This document shows, one piece after another, positions 52,736 to 63,874 of a DNA stretch of 64,000 nt (positions within the stretch are counted from its first letter, which is position 1; every line of letters begins with the position of its first letter). The DNA lies in NCBI GenBank assembly GCA_904063045.1, contig CAJFCJ010000026.1, forward strand, positions 350,964 through 414,963, given 5' to 3'. Below the pieces are notes generated by a model that was given only the letters and a program-made list of their open reading frames with translations, did not search any database and had not been told where the DNA came from. The DNA is from Dimorphilus gyrociliatus (taxonomy: Eukaryota > Annelida > Polychaeta > Dinophilidae). Position numbers and translations under genes: made by a program.

Positions 52736-54715
52736 GAATAGGGGTGAAACCGTACCCATTGAGGGTGAAATTTTAACTGTCACCATGAGAAAATCAAAAA
52801 AAGAAATAATTAATCTATTTGTTTTAACAAATATGTGATATACAAGTACCAGTTTTTTGCAGGTCAGCCATTTTGAATTTGTTTGTTGATTACTTGATAA
52901 GAGAATCTTGAAATAGTATTATAAATATTTGTTTCCAGGCTGTCAGTTTGTCTGGATTGTGAAAAAAGACAGTGTCTTCTTCAAATCACAAGACCAGAAG
53001 ATCAAGGAATGAAAGAAAGAGTTGCAATGGATGAGAATGAAGATGAAAAGATTGATGAAGAGACAACAGATAACAGAAAAGGTGATGATCTAAGAGATTC
53101 AAATACAAATAATGATGAAATATCATCAGTGAATGCTGTTGACACTTTCCAAGAAGTTATGGATAATGATTTTCAAATAATTAGTAGTGGAAGTCAACTG
53201 GGAAAGGACATTCTGATACACAATGGATTTTCATTCACACTCAAGGCTAAAACTTCTAAAAGTAGCATTTGGGTGTGCAGTAAAAGAACTAAAAAGCAGA
53301 GATGTCCTGCAAGAATTCGCCAACAAGGAAATTCATTTATAAAGGGAAGCAAAAAACACATTCATGGAGCCAATCAAAGTTTATCATCCAATATATCAAT
53401 CAGGAAAGATTGAAGGGATATATGCCTAACTGACACACATTCAAGTGGAAGAAGGTTAGCAGAAACAGTTCTTTTGAAACACCAAGAACAAACTGACTCT
53501 GCCAAATATTGACTACTTGAAAAGAGTTGCAAATTTTACAAGACAAAAACTTAGGCCTAATGAACCAAAAGAAGTGGACTATGATTTAAATAAGAATTTC
53601 ATTCCTGATGATTTCTTAAAAGATGACATTTATGAAAACAACAATAGAATCCTGATTTTTGCCACAAATCATCAGCTTGATTTACTTGGTAAATCAAATC
53701 ATTGGTTTATAGATGGAACATTCAAGATTGTGAAAGATCCATTCTATCAACTAATATCTATTCATAGCTATGTGAAAAAGAATGGTGCAATGAAACATCT
53801 TCCCCTGGCTTTCAATTTTATGTCATCAAAACAAAAAAAATATTATAAAAAGGCATTTAAGGTATACATTTTCATAGTTCATTAACAATTTTTCTGATAC
53901 TCAAATCACACTTCAGAGCATCAGAAACTTGACCTCAATATCACAGCCTGAGAAAATAACAATGGATTTTGAGATGAGTTTGTGGAAAGCTGTCTTTAAG
54001 ATCTATCCAGAATCAGAAATTCATGGTTGTGTTTTCCACTTCACCCAGGCAATCTATAGAAAAATTCAGGTACAAGATGTTAATAAATATGATACTTTTC
54101 AACTTTTCATAAATTGTCTTTTTAATCTCTTGGCTACTCTGAAAGATATATGGAGAAAGGAGAGGACTGGAGAGACCTGAGGAAGTTGATGGCTTTACCT
54201 TTTCTACCTGCAGATATTATTACTCCTACATTTTTTACCTTGAAGAGTCAGCTGGAAGAAAAGAGAAAATTTTCAGACTTGCTGGAATATTATGAAAATA
54301 CTTGGATTTTGAATTCTACTTGGAAACCATTGAATTGGTCAATATTTGGATTATCAATAAGGACTAATAATAATAGTATAGAAGGATGGCACAATAGAAT
54401 GAATAATAAAGTATAATCAAAAGGATTATTCTATTTGTTAATTGATGAATTGAAAAGAGAGGCTGATTTGGTTTGTATTTATGAAAAACTTCTCTCTGAG
54501 AAGAAGATTATCAAATATCAGAGAAGAAAATATTTGAAATCTGGGATGATTATAGGCTTGGAAGGATATTAGCTGATGAATTCATTAATCCAGACTTCTT
54601 ATATTTATACTCCATAGTTTTTATTATCTATTCTTTTCTTTAGTTAACTTATAGTATAATACCTCTTCAATACATATATTACCATATTTTTTGTATTTCT
54701 ATATGAATCAACAAT
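52736..54715 (+). mobile_element. MULE-C1, right terminus lost
   Basis: The left end reads GAATAGGGGTGAAACCGTAC followed by CCATTGAGGGTGAAA, a different terminal box from MULE-A and MULE-B. The right end stops at TATATGAATCAACAATA (about 54715) without the terminal repeats that the sister copy C2 still has. It is nearly identical over its first ~680 bp to C2, which lies inverted at 56056-57595. Confidence 0.85.
52939..54616 (+). pseudogene. MULE-C1 transposase, decayed
   Basis: It begins at an acceptor AG with VCLDCEKRQC, the end of the C4HC3 finger; the first exon, with the earlier Cys, was not found. FLYWCH finger ILIHNGFSFTLKAKTSKSS to KKHIHGANQ (53209-53385), then a stop at 53411. The first Asp is in HWFIDGTFKI (53701-53733) and the second in ITMDFEMSLWKAVFK. 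GCVFHFTQAIYRKI follows. Exon 4 starts RKLMALPFLPADIITPTF; the Glu block is altered by an insertion (TNNNSIEGWH), and stops follow. Confidence 0.82.
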
Positions 54716-54719
54716 ATCC

Positions 54720-54930
54720 ATCAATGAATCAGTGTTTTAACTGACTAAACAAATTAAGATGATGGCTGCTTCCAAAAATAGGAATTCTCTCTTTCTTTTT
54801 CAAAATGGCTGTCATTTTATATTTTAATATTTTTTTATTTTTGTAGGTTGCATTATTATAATTCAGAATAATAAAATTTGTGTATAATAAAGTAATTGGA
54901 ACAAACAAAATCTGTCACCAAAAATACATC
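54720..54930. other. Stretch without recognised gene
   Basis: Contains a TTTCAAAATGGCTGTCATTT segment similar to bits near 34600 and 58580, probably old MULE flank or internal sequence. Confidence 0.3.
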
Positions 54931-56040
54931 TCTACTAGTCTGGTTCCTGTCTCCTCCAAAGACAGATTTGTTGCACACTTTACAAAAAAGGCATACTTTT
55001 AGTGGGCAATCACAAAAATGGCTTTCTTTTATGCAAAACACTCTTTAACATGCTTTTAATATAGTTCCTCTCCATTCAAATAAAAACACTTTTAAATGTA
55101 TTATGTTGTTTTTGCTTTTGTCAACATTAATCTGGTTCCAGTCTCGTCAAAAAACACATCTAAAGTTGCATATCAGTAAAGAAAATTACTTAGGAACCAC
55201 ACTTAAAAATTACAGTTTTTTTTGTTCCTTCTAAATTGTATCCTAACGTGGTTCCAGTTCCTTACTAAAAAATAAATCTTAACTTTTATCCTACTATTTT
55301 TCCTTAAAACCTGTACATTTAACAATATTGTAGTGTGGTTCCAGTTCCTTCATTTAAAAAACAACTTTACGCGTCGTGGGAATTGTGAAGGCGAAGGTCG
55401 AGAAAAAATAAACATTAAAAAGTTTTTAGTGTGGAGTTGTTTCCTGTTCCCTCCGGAAAAAAGAACACATTTAAACTGGTTCCCGTCTTTTATCAAGATG
55501 TAAATTTTTTCAATTCTATTTTTGTAGAGTATTGCTAGATTATTGTTTTTAGAAACGGTTTAGTAGACAAAGTCACTAATTTAGGGTTAAGGTCGAAAAG
55601 GTAAAAGAACCTTTATAGTAATAGAAATTTTCCGAGAGCAACAACTCACTTTAAATTTATTCCAGAGTGGTTCCGGTCCCTATCAAAAAGCCATTTTGTT
55701 TTTACAAGGAAATGAAAAGTAAATTTTAAATATGGTTCGTGTTCCACTCTGAAAATATATTTACAAATTTATGACAACTTTTTAACCTAGCAACAACAAA
55801 TTTTAAAAAGAGTAACAGTAATTTTCCTTGGAAGGAACACATTAAAAAGTGCTGAAGTGTGGTTCCTGTCCTACTCCAAAAAAAAACACTAAAGCATTTC
55901 AGATATGTGTTGTAGACTGGTGTCACTCATTTTAAATCCAGTTCCTCTAGGATTCTTCTTTAAAACAAAAAAATAAAAAACCTTTTCTAGTGAGGTTCTT
56001 GTCCAAAAACCTTTATGATGGTTCATTCTTAAAAATCACA
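54931..56040 (-). repeat. GGAACCACACTA block, inverted
   Basis: Minus-strand copies near 54937, 55070, 55130, 55250, 55330, 55430, 55480, 55670, 55735, 55857 and 55987. One plus copy lies near 55195. GAAGGCGAAGGTCGAG lies at 55386. Confidence 0.78.
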
Positions 56041-56055
56041 ATCATAAATTGTATT

Positions 56056-57595
56056 GGTGACAGGTGAAACCGTACCCAGGTGAAATCGTACCCATTGAGG
56101 GTGAAATCGTACCCATTGGTGGTGAATCTCTTGCTGTGACCAAGTAAAACTGTTATTGTTGATTCATATAGAAATGAAAAAAATATGATAATGTATGTAT
56201 TGAAGAGGTATTATACTATAAGTTAACTAAAGAAAAGAATAGATAATAGCAACTATGGAGTATAAATATAAGATGCCTGGATTAATAATTCATCAGCTAA
56301 TATCCTTCCAAGCTTATAATCATCCCAGATTTCAAATATTTTCTTCTCTATATCACCATATTTTTTTCTCTGATATTTGATAATCTTCTTCTCAGAGAGA
56401 AGTTTTTCATAAATACAAACCAAATCAGCCTCTCTTTTCAATTCATCAATCAACAAATAGAATGATCCTTTTGATTGTACTTTATTATTCATTCTATTGT
56501 GTCATCCTTCCATACTATTATTAGTCCTTATTGATAATCCAAATATTGACCAATTCAATGGTTTCCAAGTAGAATTCAAAATCCAAGTATTTTCATAATA
56601 TTCCAGCAAGTCTGAAAATTTTCTCTTTTCTTCCAGCTGACTCTTCAAGCTAAAAAATGTTGAATGTTCCATCTATAAACCAATGATTTGATTTACCAAG
56701 TAAATCAAGCTGATGATTTGTGGCAAAAATCAGGATTCTATTGTTGTTTTCACAAATGTCATCTTTTAAGAAATCATCAGGAATGAAATTCTTAGTTAAA
56801 TCAAAGTCCACTTCTTTTGGTTCATTAGGCCTAAGTTCCTGTCTGGTAAAATTTGCTAATCTTCTTCCACTTGAATGTGTGTCAGTTAGGCACATATCCC
56901 TTCAATCTTTCCTGATTGATATATTGGATGATAAACTTTGATTGGCTCCATGAATGTGTTTTTTGCTTCCCTTTATAAATGAATTTCCTTGTTGGCGAAT
57001 TCTTGCAGGACATCTCTGCTTTTTAGTTCTTTTACTGCACACCCAAATGCTACTTTTAGAAGTTTTAGCCTTGAGTGTGAATGAAAATCCATTGTGTATC
57101 AGAATGTCCTTTCCCAGTTGACTTCCACCACTAATTATTTGAAAATCATTATCCATAACTTCTTGGAAAGTGTCAACAGCATTCACTGATGATATTTCAT
57201 CATTATTTGTATTTGAATCTCTTAGATCATCACCTTTTCTGTTATCTGTTGTCTCTTCATCAATCTTTTCATCTTCATTCTCATCCATTGCAACTCTTTC
57301 TTTCATTCCTTGATCTTCTGGTCTTGTGATTTGAAGAAGACACTGTCTTTTTTCACAATCCAGACAAACTGACAGCCTGGAAACAAATATTTATAATACT
57401 ATTTCAAGATTCTCTTATCAAGTAATCAACAAACAAATTCAAAATGGCTGACCTGAAAAAAACTGGTACTTGTATATCACATATTTGTTAAAACAAATAA
57501 ATTAATTATTTCATTTTTTGATTTTCTCATGTTGACAGTTAAAATTTCATCCAGGTACGATTTCACCCTCAATGGGTACGGTTTCACCCCTATTC
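56056..57595 (-). mobile_element. MULE-C2, deletion derivative with 9-bp duplication
   Basis: 1540 bp flanked by AATTGTATT at 56047-56055 and 57596-57604. The left end is GGTGACAGGTGAAACCGTAC and the right end, reverse-complemented, is GAATAGGGGTGAAACCGTAC. The boxes are repeated inward (three GTGAAAYCGTACCC copies at the left, two at the right). Internally it lacks the region from the first Asp to the start of exon 4. Confidence 0.93.
56253..57400 (-). pseudogene. MULE-C2 transposase remnant
   Basis: Minus strand: MKERVAMDENEDEKIDEE linker and a FLYWCH finger (56902-57306) that differs from C1 by one residue (IISGGSQ against IISSGSQ). Then ELRPNEPKEVDFDLTKNFIP, HWFIDGTF (first Asp), and at once the exon-4 part LKSQLEEKRKFSDLLEYYEN. 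Exon 3 and the second Asp are deleted. It ends LIQASYIYTP. Confidence 0.88.
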
Positions 57596-57604
57596 AATTG
57601 TATT

Positions 57605-57830
57605 TACTATGGTTCTTGTCATTTGAACAAAAATACAAAATTTCTTGAAAAATAATAAATTTTAGGCTACAGGAGAAAACTTCCTGAATAGAAATTCAAT
57701 GTAAATAAAGAGAGCAGTTGCTCTAAAAAGCTAAAAACTGAATAAAAAGAATTAAAAATATTTGAATATGATTATAATTGATTAAGTCTAAAAAAAAAGA
57801 GTAAAAACATAAAATGATTGACATCAATAT
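57605..57830. other. AT-rich spacer
   Basis: No feature recognised apart from one inverted, weak copy of the dispersed motif (TACTATGGTTCTTGTC near 57606). Confidence 0.3.
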
Positions 57831-58330
57831 CTTATCATTTAGCAAGTTTTTTCACATCTGCTTCTCTTTTCAGGACATCTAAAAGGGAATAGAAATTGAT
57901 GGAAGAGATTTTTGTTTAGCCTTCAAAATCATTATTAGTTCTGCTAGCCTCACCATATACAGTCCACACATCTGGTTTGAAAAATCCATTGAGACTTATT
58001 GTACTCAAATAAAGATTTTATTTTAAAGGAACCTATTTCTTTCATGGCCTGAAAAGTTAGTTAATCTTTATCAGTAGGCTGGAAGGGTAAGGTCATTAAT
58101 TACTTTATGATATCATATCCTGCACTTTTTATCTTGGACATCCTACAAATCTTAATTCCTGAAGAAGAAAAAACATTGTTTTTTATATATCTGCAAGTTA
58201 AAGGCTTGTTCAATAATTACTTGAATCTTCCTGTAAATTGCCTGTGTCCAGTGAAAAACAACATCCTCAGGAAAAGTGAATGATACTAATTTACAAAACA
58301 ACCTTTTATATCAGCTAAGCTCACATTTCC
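57831..58330 (-). pseudogene. MULE fragment related to MULE-A (exons 3-4)
   Basis: Minus strand: FPEDVVFHWTQAIYRKIQ (exon 3 end, 58215-58285). After a gap comes NGFFKPDVWTVYGEASRTNN followed by DFEG and a stop (catalytic Glu block), then LLDVLKREADVKKLAK. It is closest to MULE-A in wording (KPEVWSVYGEAIRTNND). Sequence to about 58640 is low in information. Confidence 0.75.
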
Positions 58331-58649
58331 CATAATTTTGCCTTCCATTTATTTTCTCTTTACAAATAGTAACAAATTTATGCCTTTTAAATTAGAAAAA
58401 ATGATAAACAAAATGGCTGACATCAAAATGAAGCTTAATTAATGACAAATTAATTTTAACAAAATATTCAATAACTTACTGATAATTAGCTCTAAAGTAC
58501 TTTTTTGTCTTGTTTTTATGAAATTGTTCACATTCAATCCAAAATATTCAGGATCCTAGTAACAGTTTCTTTTCTAAATTTCAAAATGGCTACCAAAAAT
58601 TGTTGCATTAAGGAAATGTCTTGTTAATGTCTCAAAATATAAGTTTTGT

Positions 58650-60950
58650 CTTAACTAAGTAAATGTTCTAGAGTGGTTTCTCTCATTTTAAAACCAATTC
58701 CTCTAAAATTCTTCTTTTCTATAGTATGGTTCCTGTCCATCTAAAAAATTTACCATTTTAAAATTTAAAAATTTAAAAATTGTGTTATGATGTTGAGGGT
58801 AGAAAAAAGTGTGGTTCACTTGGTCAAATTCCTTTTTAAAATTTGTTGTAATGTGGTTCCCTATACCAACAGAAAAACACTCAGAAATTTCGCTTAACAA
58901 AAACTTGGTTCCTATTCTAAACTAAACATATATATTTCAAAATTGTACTAATTTATTTAATGTGGTTCCCTTTCCCCAAACAAAAAACATTACCTACAAA
59001 ACAAATTCAAAAACATATGTTGATATTTTTTCCATGTCTACAACTTTTTTAGAGTGGTTGCAGTCCTCAGCAGAATGCTCTTTTTCACCTAACTTCCAAA
59101 ATCCAAAGAATAGTAATATGATATGGTTCAAGTTCAATATAAAAATTTCATAAGAACAAAAATTGTATATTATTATGTTACTATAAAAAGTCATTTTTAA
59201 AATGTATTACAGTGTTGCTCAAACTATTCTAGAGTGGTTTCCGTCCGAGGCAAAAAAAAACATGACAAAAAGGAAAAAGATTCTAGTGTGGTTCTTGTCT
59301 CTTTTTAAAAAGAAATATCTTTTAGTATTCTCTTTTTAAAAACAAAAATATGGTTCCCGTCTTCATGAAATACTCTTTTTCTTAATGCTTTTTAAATGAA
59401 ATATTGAAGATAAAGATGAATAAAATAAAAAAAATGCTGGTGTGATATGTAAAATGAAGGGCAAAACAAACTATTGAAACTGAATACTAATAATAAATTT
59501 AGATGAAAAAAATATGGTTCTTATTCGGATCAGAATAAAACACTTTATAAAATGGATGTCATTATTCTTATTATTATGTTAGACTGGTTTTCAATTTAAT
59601 CAGTGTATATTTCTCAAGGAGAATAAAGACTGGTTCCTAATGTTTTAACCACTTGTAAATGTTTATTTGTCTAAAATTAATTATGGTAAAGAAAGGAAAG
59701 AAAATTTATTTAGGCAGGAAAATAATTTGAAAAACTGATTCTTTATATTCTGCACTGTAGCTGGGCTACAATTAAATTTTGCTGCTATGCCTTGAATGGT
59801 CAATTTTGGCATGCTTAAGTGGAACATGATATCTTTGCAGATTGTAGAACAAATGTTTTTCAATGACATTACTCATAATTCTGAGGTCATAATGATGACA
59901 ATAATTATAATTACTTAATAGCTGTCTAAATTCATAGTATTGTAAAAAAGAGTGAAAAATTGATACTTAAAATATAGATATTTTAAAAAGTTTTGCATAA
60001 ACAAATCAAATCATCTAAATTTTTTAGTGTGGATCCTGCCCAGCACCAAAAAATAGTGTTCCAAAATGTATACCACATTTATTTGATAGTTTATTTTAGT
60101 GTGGTTCCTCTTCCTTCAAAAAAGTTTTCACTAGTATTTACCAATTAAACATTGGTGAGTGTGCTGAATTTAAAGATCAACAAATTAAAAAAGTGATCAC
60201 AGCATGTGAGAGATAAATGTCTATAAAACTAACAATTTTAAAGGTTTTGGTCAAGAAAATATCATGATTGCTAATGTATTTTAGTTTGGTTCCTGTCCCT
60301 ATACATAAAGATATTCATAGTAATCATCCTAAAAATACACCGTTTAATGTGGTTGCTAATCCCCACATCAAAAAACACAATTTGAAATATACACAAGCAT
60401 ATTTGTTTACTAGTGTGGTTGGTGTCCACTCTGTATTTTTTTTTAATTCTTTGTTTAAACTGGTATACACATTAGGAACCAGTCTAAGCCGTACGCTTAT
60501 AAGACGTAGCCAATTCGGTTGAAGTGTCATTTAGATCTAAGATTGCCAAGCAAAAGTATCTCTTGGTACTTGACTTAATCCAAAAATCTACAAAAAAAAT
60601 CTATTATTGTCTCCAATGTCTGTATCATCAATACCAGTTTTTATTTGCAAAGAGCATATTTTACTGATTTTGACATGAAGTTTAATTTGAAACTATTGAA
60701 CAATATATTCTTAGACTTGATATCAACCCACTTAATAATTCTTTTGGTTTTAAAGCAAAATAGTACTTGACCAGTATTTAATAACTGGTAGCTTGTTCTT
60801 TTTGATTTTTTTATAGGTCATGAGATATTATGATGAGTTTGTTTTTTTTTCAAAAAACACAACAAATATTCAAAAATGTTCTAGAATGGATTTTTCTTAA
60901 CAGAAAAATTTTTTTAGTATGGTTCCTGTTCTTTCCTATTATGGTCCCTA
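58650..60950 (-). repeat. GGAACCACACTA block, inverted
   Basis: Minus-strand copies near 58665, 58722, 58850, 58905, 58960, 59048, 59225, 59283, 59350, 59580, 60024, 60097, 60282, 60343, 60411 and 60915. One plus copy (GGAACCAGTCTAAG) lies near 60476. Confidence 0.78.
59681..59872 (-). pseudogene. Helix-turn-helix fragment, Tc1-like
   Basis: The minus-strand frame reads CKDIMFHLSMPKLTIQGIAA then KFNCSPATVQNIKNQF, a helix-turn-helix of the kind at the N terminus of Tc1/mariner transposases. No DDE part is nearby. Confidence 0.5.
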
Positions 60951-60959
60951 TCTCTCCAA

Positions 60960-61828
60960 AAATGGGATCAACAGAAAACACAATTTTACAAGATAAAGCT
61001 ACTAATAAAGTATCAATTGCTGAATATATAGATCTTAATCATACAACAGAAGAGAAAGATGTGCAAAATATAATAATGATTGTTGATCATGAACAACTTG
61101 TTACTCTTATTGAACCACTGAATTGTGATGCAGAGCCCAGGCTTTTTGATAACATTAGTGTAATTAGCCCTCTTCATGGAAATATATTACATTTTAATGA
61201 GAATGATATAAATATGGAGGATTCTTTTGAGAGTATACCAGAGGTGAACTATGACAGCAATGGTAAATTCAGAATATTCCCTACAGGAAGTGAAAAAGGC
61301 AAAGAATTACTTGTATCTAATGGTCACTCATTTGTTATCAAAAGAAAAGACAAGACTTCCATAATTTTGGAGATGAAATGAAATATCTTTCCAGTATCAT
61401 TCAATAAAATGATAATTTCTCTTTGGGGTCTAAATATCATATTCAATTGCCCAATGAACCTATTGGAAGAAATTTTCTTATTAATAATTGCTTCATTCCT
61501 GATGATTTCTTAAAGAAAGATGTTCTTGAAAATAATGGAACAATGATTATTTTTTCCACTTCAAACCAACTTAGTTTACTTACAGTGTCAAAAGTCTGGT
61601 ATTTAAATGACACTTTGAAGATTGTTAAGAACCCATTTACAAAGTTGTTTTTCATTGCACTCATTAAAAACATGTTCCTCTCCCATATGCCTTCATGTCG
61701 CTTCAAAAAAGAGAGTTACTGATTATGAAAAATTATTGGGAAAATGTAGATCTGTCAGGAAAATCATGAGTATTACTTTATCAGAAGTTCTACAAAAGTG
61801 CTTTGAACTTTATTTAAAAGCTCAATAA
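60960..61828 (+). pseudogene. MULE-B relative, internally deleted
   Basis: Starts GGGATCAACAGAAAACACAA (a decayed terminus) and closely follows MULE-B: VQNIIMIVDHEQLVTLIEPL, SFESIPEVNYDSNGKFRIFP, FLYWCH start LLVSNGHSFVIKRKDKTSII. The finger's Cys/His part is then partly lost (61370-61440). FLINNCFIPDDFLKKDVLEN follows, with the first Asp block changed to WYLNDTLK (Asp replaced by Asn). Most of exons 3-4 is deleted and it ends SEVLQKCFELYLKAQ. Confidence 0.85.
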
Positions 61829-61934
61829 ATACATCATTTCTTGTTAGATTGCATGTTTCTTTAAGTTGTAGTCTGTGAACACATTCTGTGATACATTCCA
61901 CAAAAATTACAATCATTATTAAAGTTAAAGCTAA

Positions 61935-62410
61935 GAAAAATATTTTAATATGGTTCCTATTCCCACAAATGTATTATAGAGTTTAATCTATTGGTCAACT
62001 TTGCTGGACATTAGGAATTTGTAAAAATGTGAAAAAAGAACTACTTTTTTCCAAACTTTAACACTTTTCAAAATGACATATAGAGTGGTTCCTGGTTTTC
62101 TTAGTAACAAAAAAAATTTTTAAATTAATGTAAAGGTGTGGTTTTAGTTCACACTTTTTAACGAATTGATGTAGTATTTTTGAATTGGATTATATTTTTT
62201 GCTGTAAATAGTCTGGTTCCTGATCAACAATTTGAAAATCATGACAGAAATTCCAGAAATTAGACTATATTTTTAATATGTCCATTTTAAAATGTATTTT
62301 CTAATTTGTTCCTTTCAGTGTAGTATAATAGTATATTGTAGTGTGGTTTCTGTCCCAAAAAGAAAACCACACAATATATTTTTTTAATATGGTTGCTGTC
62401 CTTCTAAATT
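61935..62410 (-). repeat. GGAACCACACTA block, inverted
   Basis: Minus-strand copies near 61950, 62082, 62136, 62210, 62300, 62337 and 62385. GGTGAAGGTTGAGG lies at 62489. Confidence 0.7.
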
Positions 62411-62723
62411 AATAGATGTTATAATATTAATATAAATATTTTCTCCCTTAAAAGTTATGAAAAATTATATAGAAGAAAGAATTTTAAAGGTGAAGGTTGA
62501 GGAATTACTGAGCATAATCCGCATATATGCAAGCATTTTTTCACTTTTCCATATTTTTCAAGTGGTGCTTTTTTTTCGTGCGTGGCAACTAGTCTCATTT
62601 GTATGTTACAGTTATAATATAGCTGATAAACTGTCCACAGAGATTTGTCATGTTTACTCCTCTATCTCTCTCTCTCTTTTATCAGAATAATAAAAGTTTT
62701 GGTCTAGAGGCGCTGAATTCAAG

Positions 62724-62867
62724 ATGGCGACATTTGAAGACATCTACAAACATTTTTTTGTAGTTGAATGCTCCAAGAATGGAAAATTTTCAACAAAAAG
62801 ACTTATGGTATCCCCTCCTATATGTTCAAGATTAGAAGAGTTGTATGATACTATTCAACTTGAATAA
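62724..62867 (+). CDS. Possible small ORF or first exon, 47 aa
   Basis: ATG in good context (AAGATGGCG) opens MATFEDIYKHFFVVECSKNG and ends LEELYDTIQLE followed by TAA. It lies in the second low-repeat zone, and its codon use is less AT-biased than that of random ORFs nearby. No domain is recognised. It could be a complete micro-protein, a first exon with a donor I cannot place, or chance. Confidence 0.35.
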   Translation: MATFEDIYKHFFVVECSKNGKFSTKRLMVSPPICSRLEELYDTIQLE

Positions 62868-62982
62868 TATGAATTAATTAATGAAAAAATAGGTCAACAT
62901 CATCATTATTATTAATTCAACCTTATTTAGGTCAACAGAATTTTGTTCATAATACAAATAAAGTTTTCTTGGGAAAATAGGG

Positions 62983-63004
62983 AAGGAGAGAGAGAGAGAG
63001 AGAG
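62983..63004. repeat. (GA)n microsatellite
   Basis: About ten GA dinucleotides. Confidence 0.95.
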
Positions 63005-63600
63005 GATAAAGAAGATTTTCATTTTTTTATTATTTTCTTTAAGTTTTCTTCTTCTAGGAGAAGAAATAATCAAATTAGTAAATGAGATTTAGTCCTATTC
63101 TCTTAATGATTAGAGAGGGCAAGATATTGAGTGCAGAGTAATAAGATCAACTTTTATCCATCTTTCTGCTAAAAAAAAAAGCAATGTATTTATTGCACTT
63201 TGCAAAAAAAAAAACAGGTACTCTTATGGACTAAAGTTTTCGTTTTAATCCTATCAGAAGTATGCTGACTCATTGTCAAATTTATTTCAATAGGTTAACG
63301 AAGCAGAACTCCAGTAAGGAAAATTCCAAATATGTGAAAGCAATGCTCATCGCATCGATTAATAGCAATGAATAGTTCGTCACTGAGAAAACTATCTTAT
63401 ATATAGTCCATCTCCAAGCCAATTGACCAATCAGCGAGCCGATTAGAATTTGTGAGTACTACTCAAAGAATTTTAGAGAGTACTATCAACTGGGCTATGA
63501 GTCATGAATTTTTTTCAGATTAATTAATCACGTGACTAAAAAAATCCCACATTTTTGTTTACAAGTTATCGAAAATAAAATCACGTGACCTAAATCATCT
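63005..63600. other. Low-repeat stretch with promoter-like elements
   Basis: On the minus strand there are two ATTGG (inverted CCAAT) boxes at 63419-63431, then CTATATATAAGATAG (TATA box at 63396-63405) and CTCAGTGACG about 20 bases further. Together they have the order of a core promoter reading leftwards, but only a 22-codon ORF follows. Confidence 0.3.
63528..63589. promoter_or_regulatory. Pair of TCACGTGAC E-boxes
   Basis: TCACGTGAC at 63528-63536 and 63581-63589. A third is at 63780-63788. These are extended E-boxes like the one upstream of the zinc finger-kinase gene. Confidence 0.4.
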
Positions 63601-63609
63601 TATAAGGAG

Positions 63610-63647
63610 CGAGATCTATAAGCAACACTTAGGTATTATAGATCTCG
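63610..63647. repeat. Perfect 12-bp inverted repeat
   Basis: CGAGATCTATAA and TTATAGATCTCG separated by 14 bases. Confidence 0.8.
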
Positions 63648-63874
63648 AATTTCATCAATGTGGGTAGACTTTTTAGTTTTGTTCTCCGAAGAATTTTTAT
63701 GACATTTTTTTTTTTATAAAAAAAAAGCATCATAAATTAAAGATATAAATTTTTTTCTTTTTTCAAAAAAAAAAAGTGATCACGTGACACGCAAGTCTTA
63801 AAGCTTGGTTATCTTGTCAATTGGGTCGAATTTAAAAGACCAAAAAAGCATAGTTCGGTAATAAGATTGTAACA

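Noticed and set aside
60490-60550. tRNA-like segment (GTAGCCAATTCGGTTGAAGTG recalls an A box and D arm)
   Set aside because: The anticodon stem has no proper U33 loop, no B box follows at the right distance and the acceptor ends do not pair. At most it is a decayed tRNA-derived repeat.
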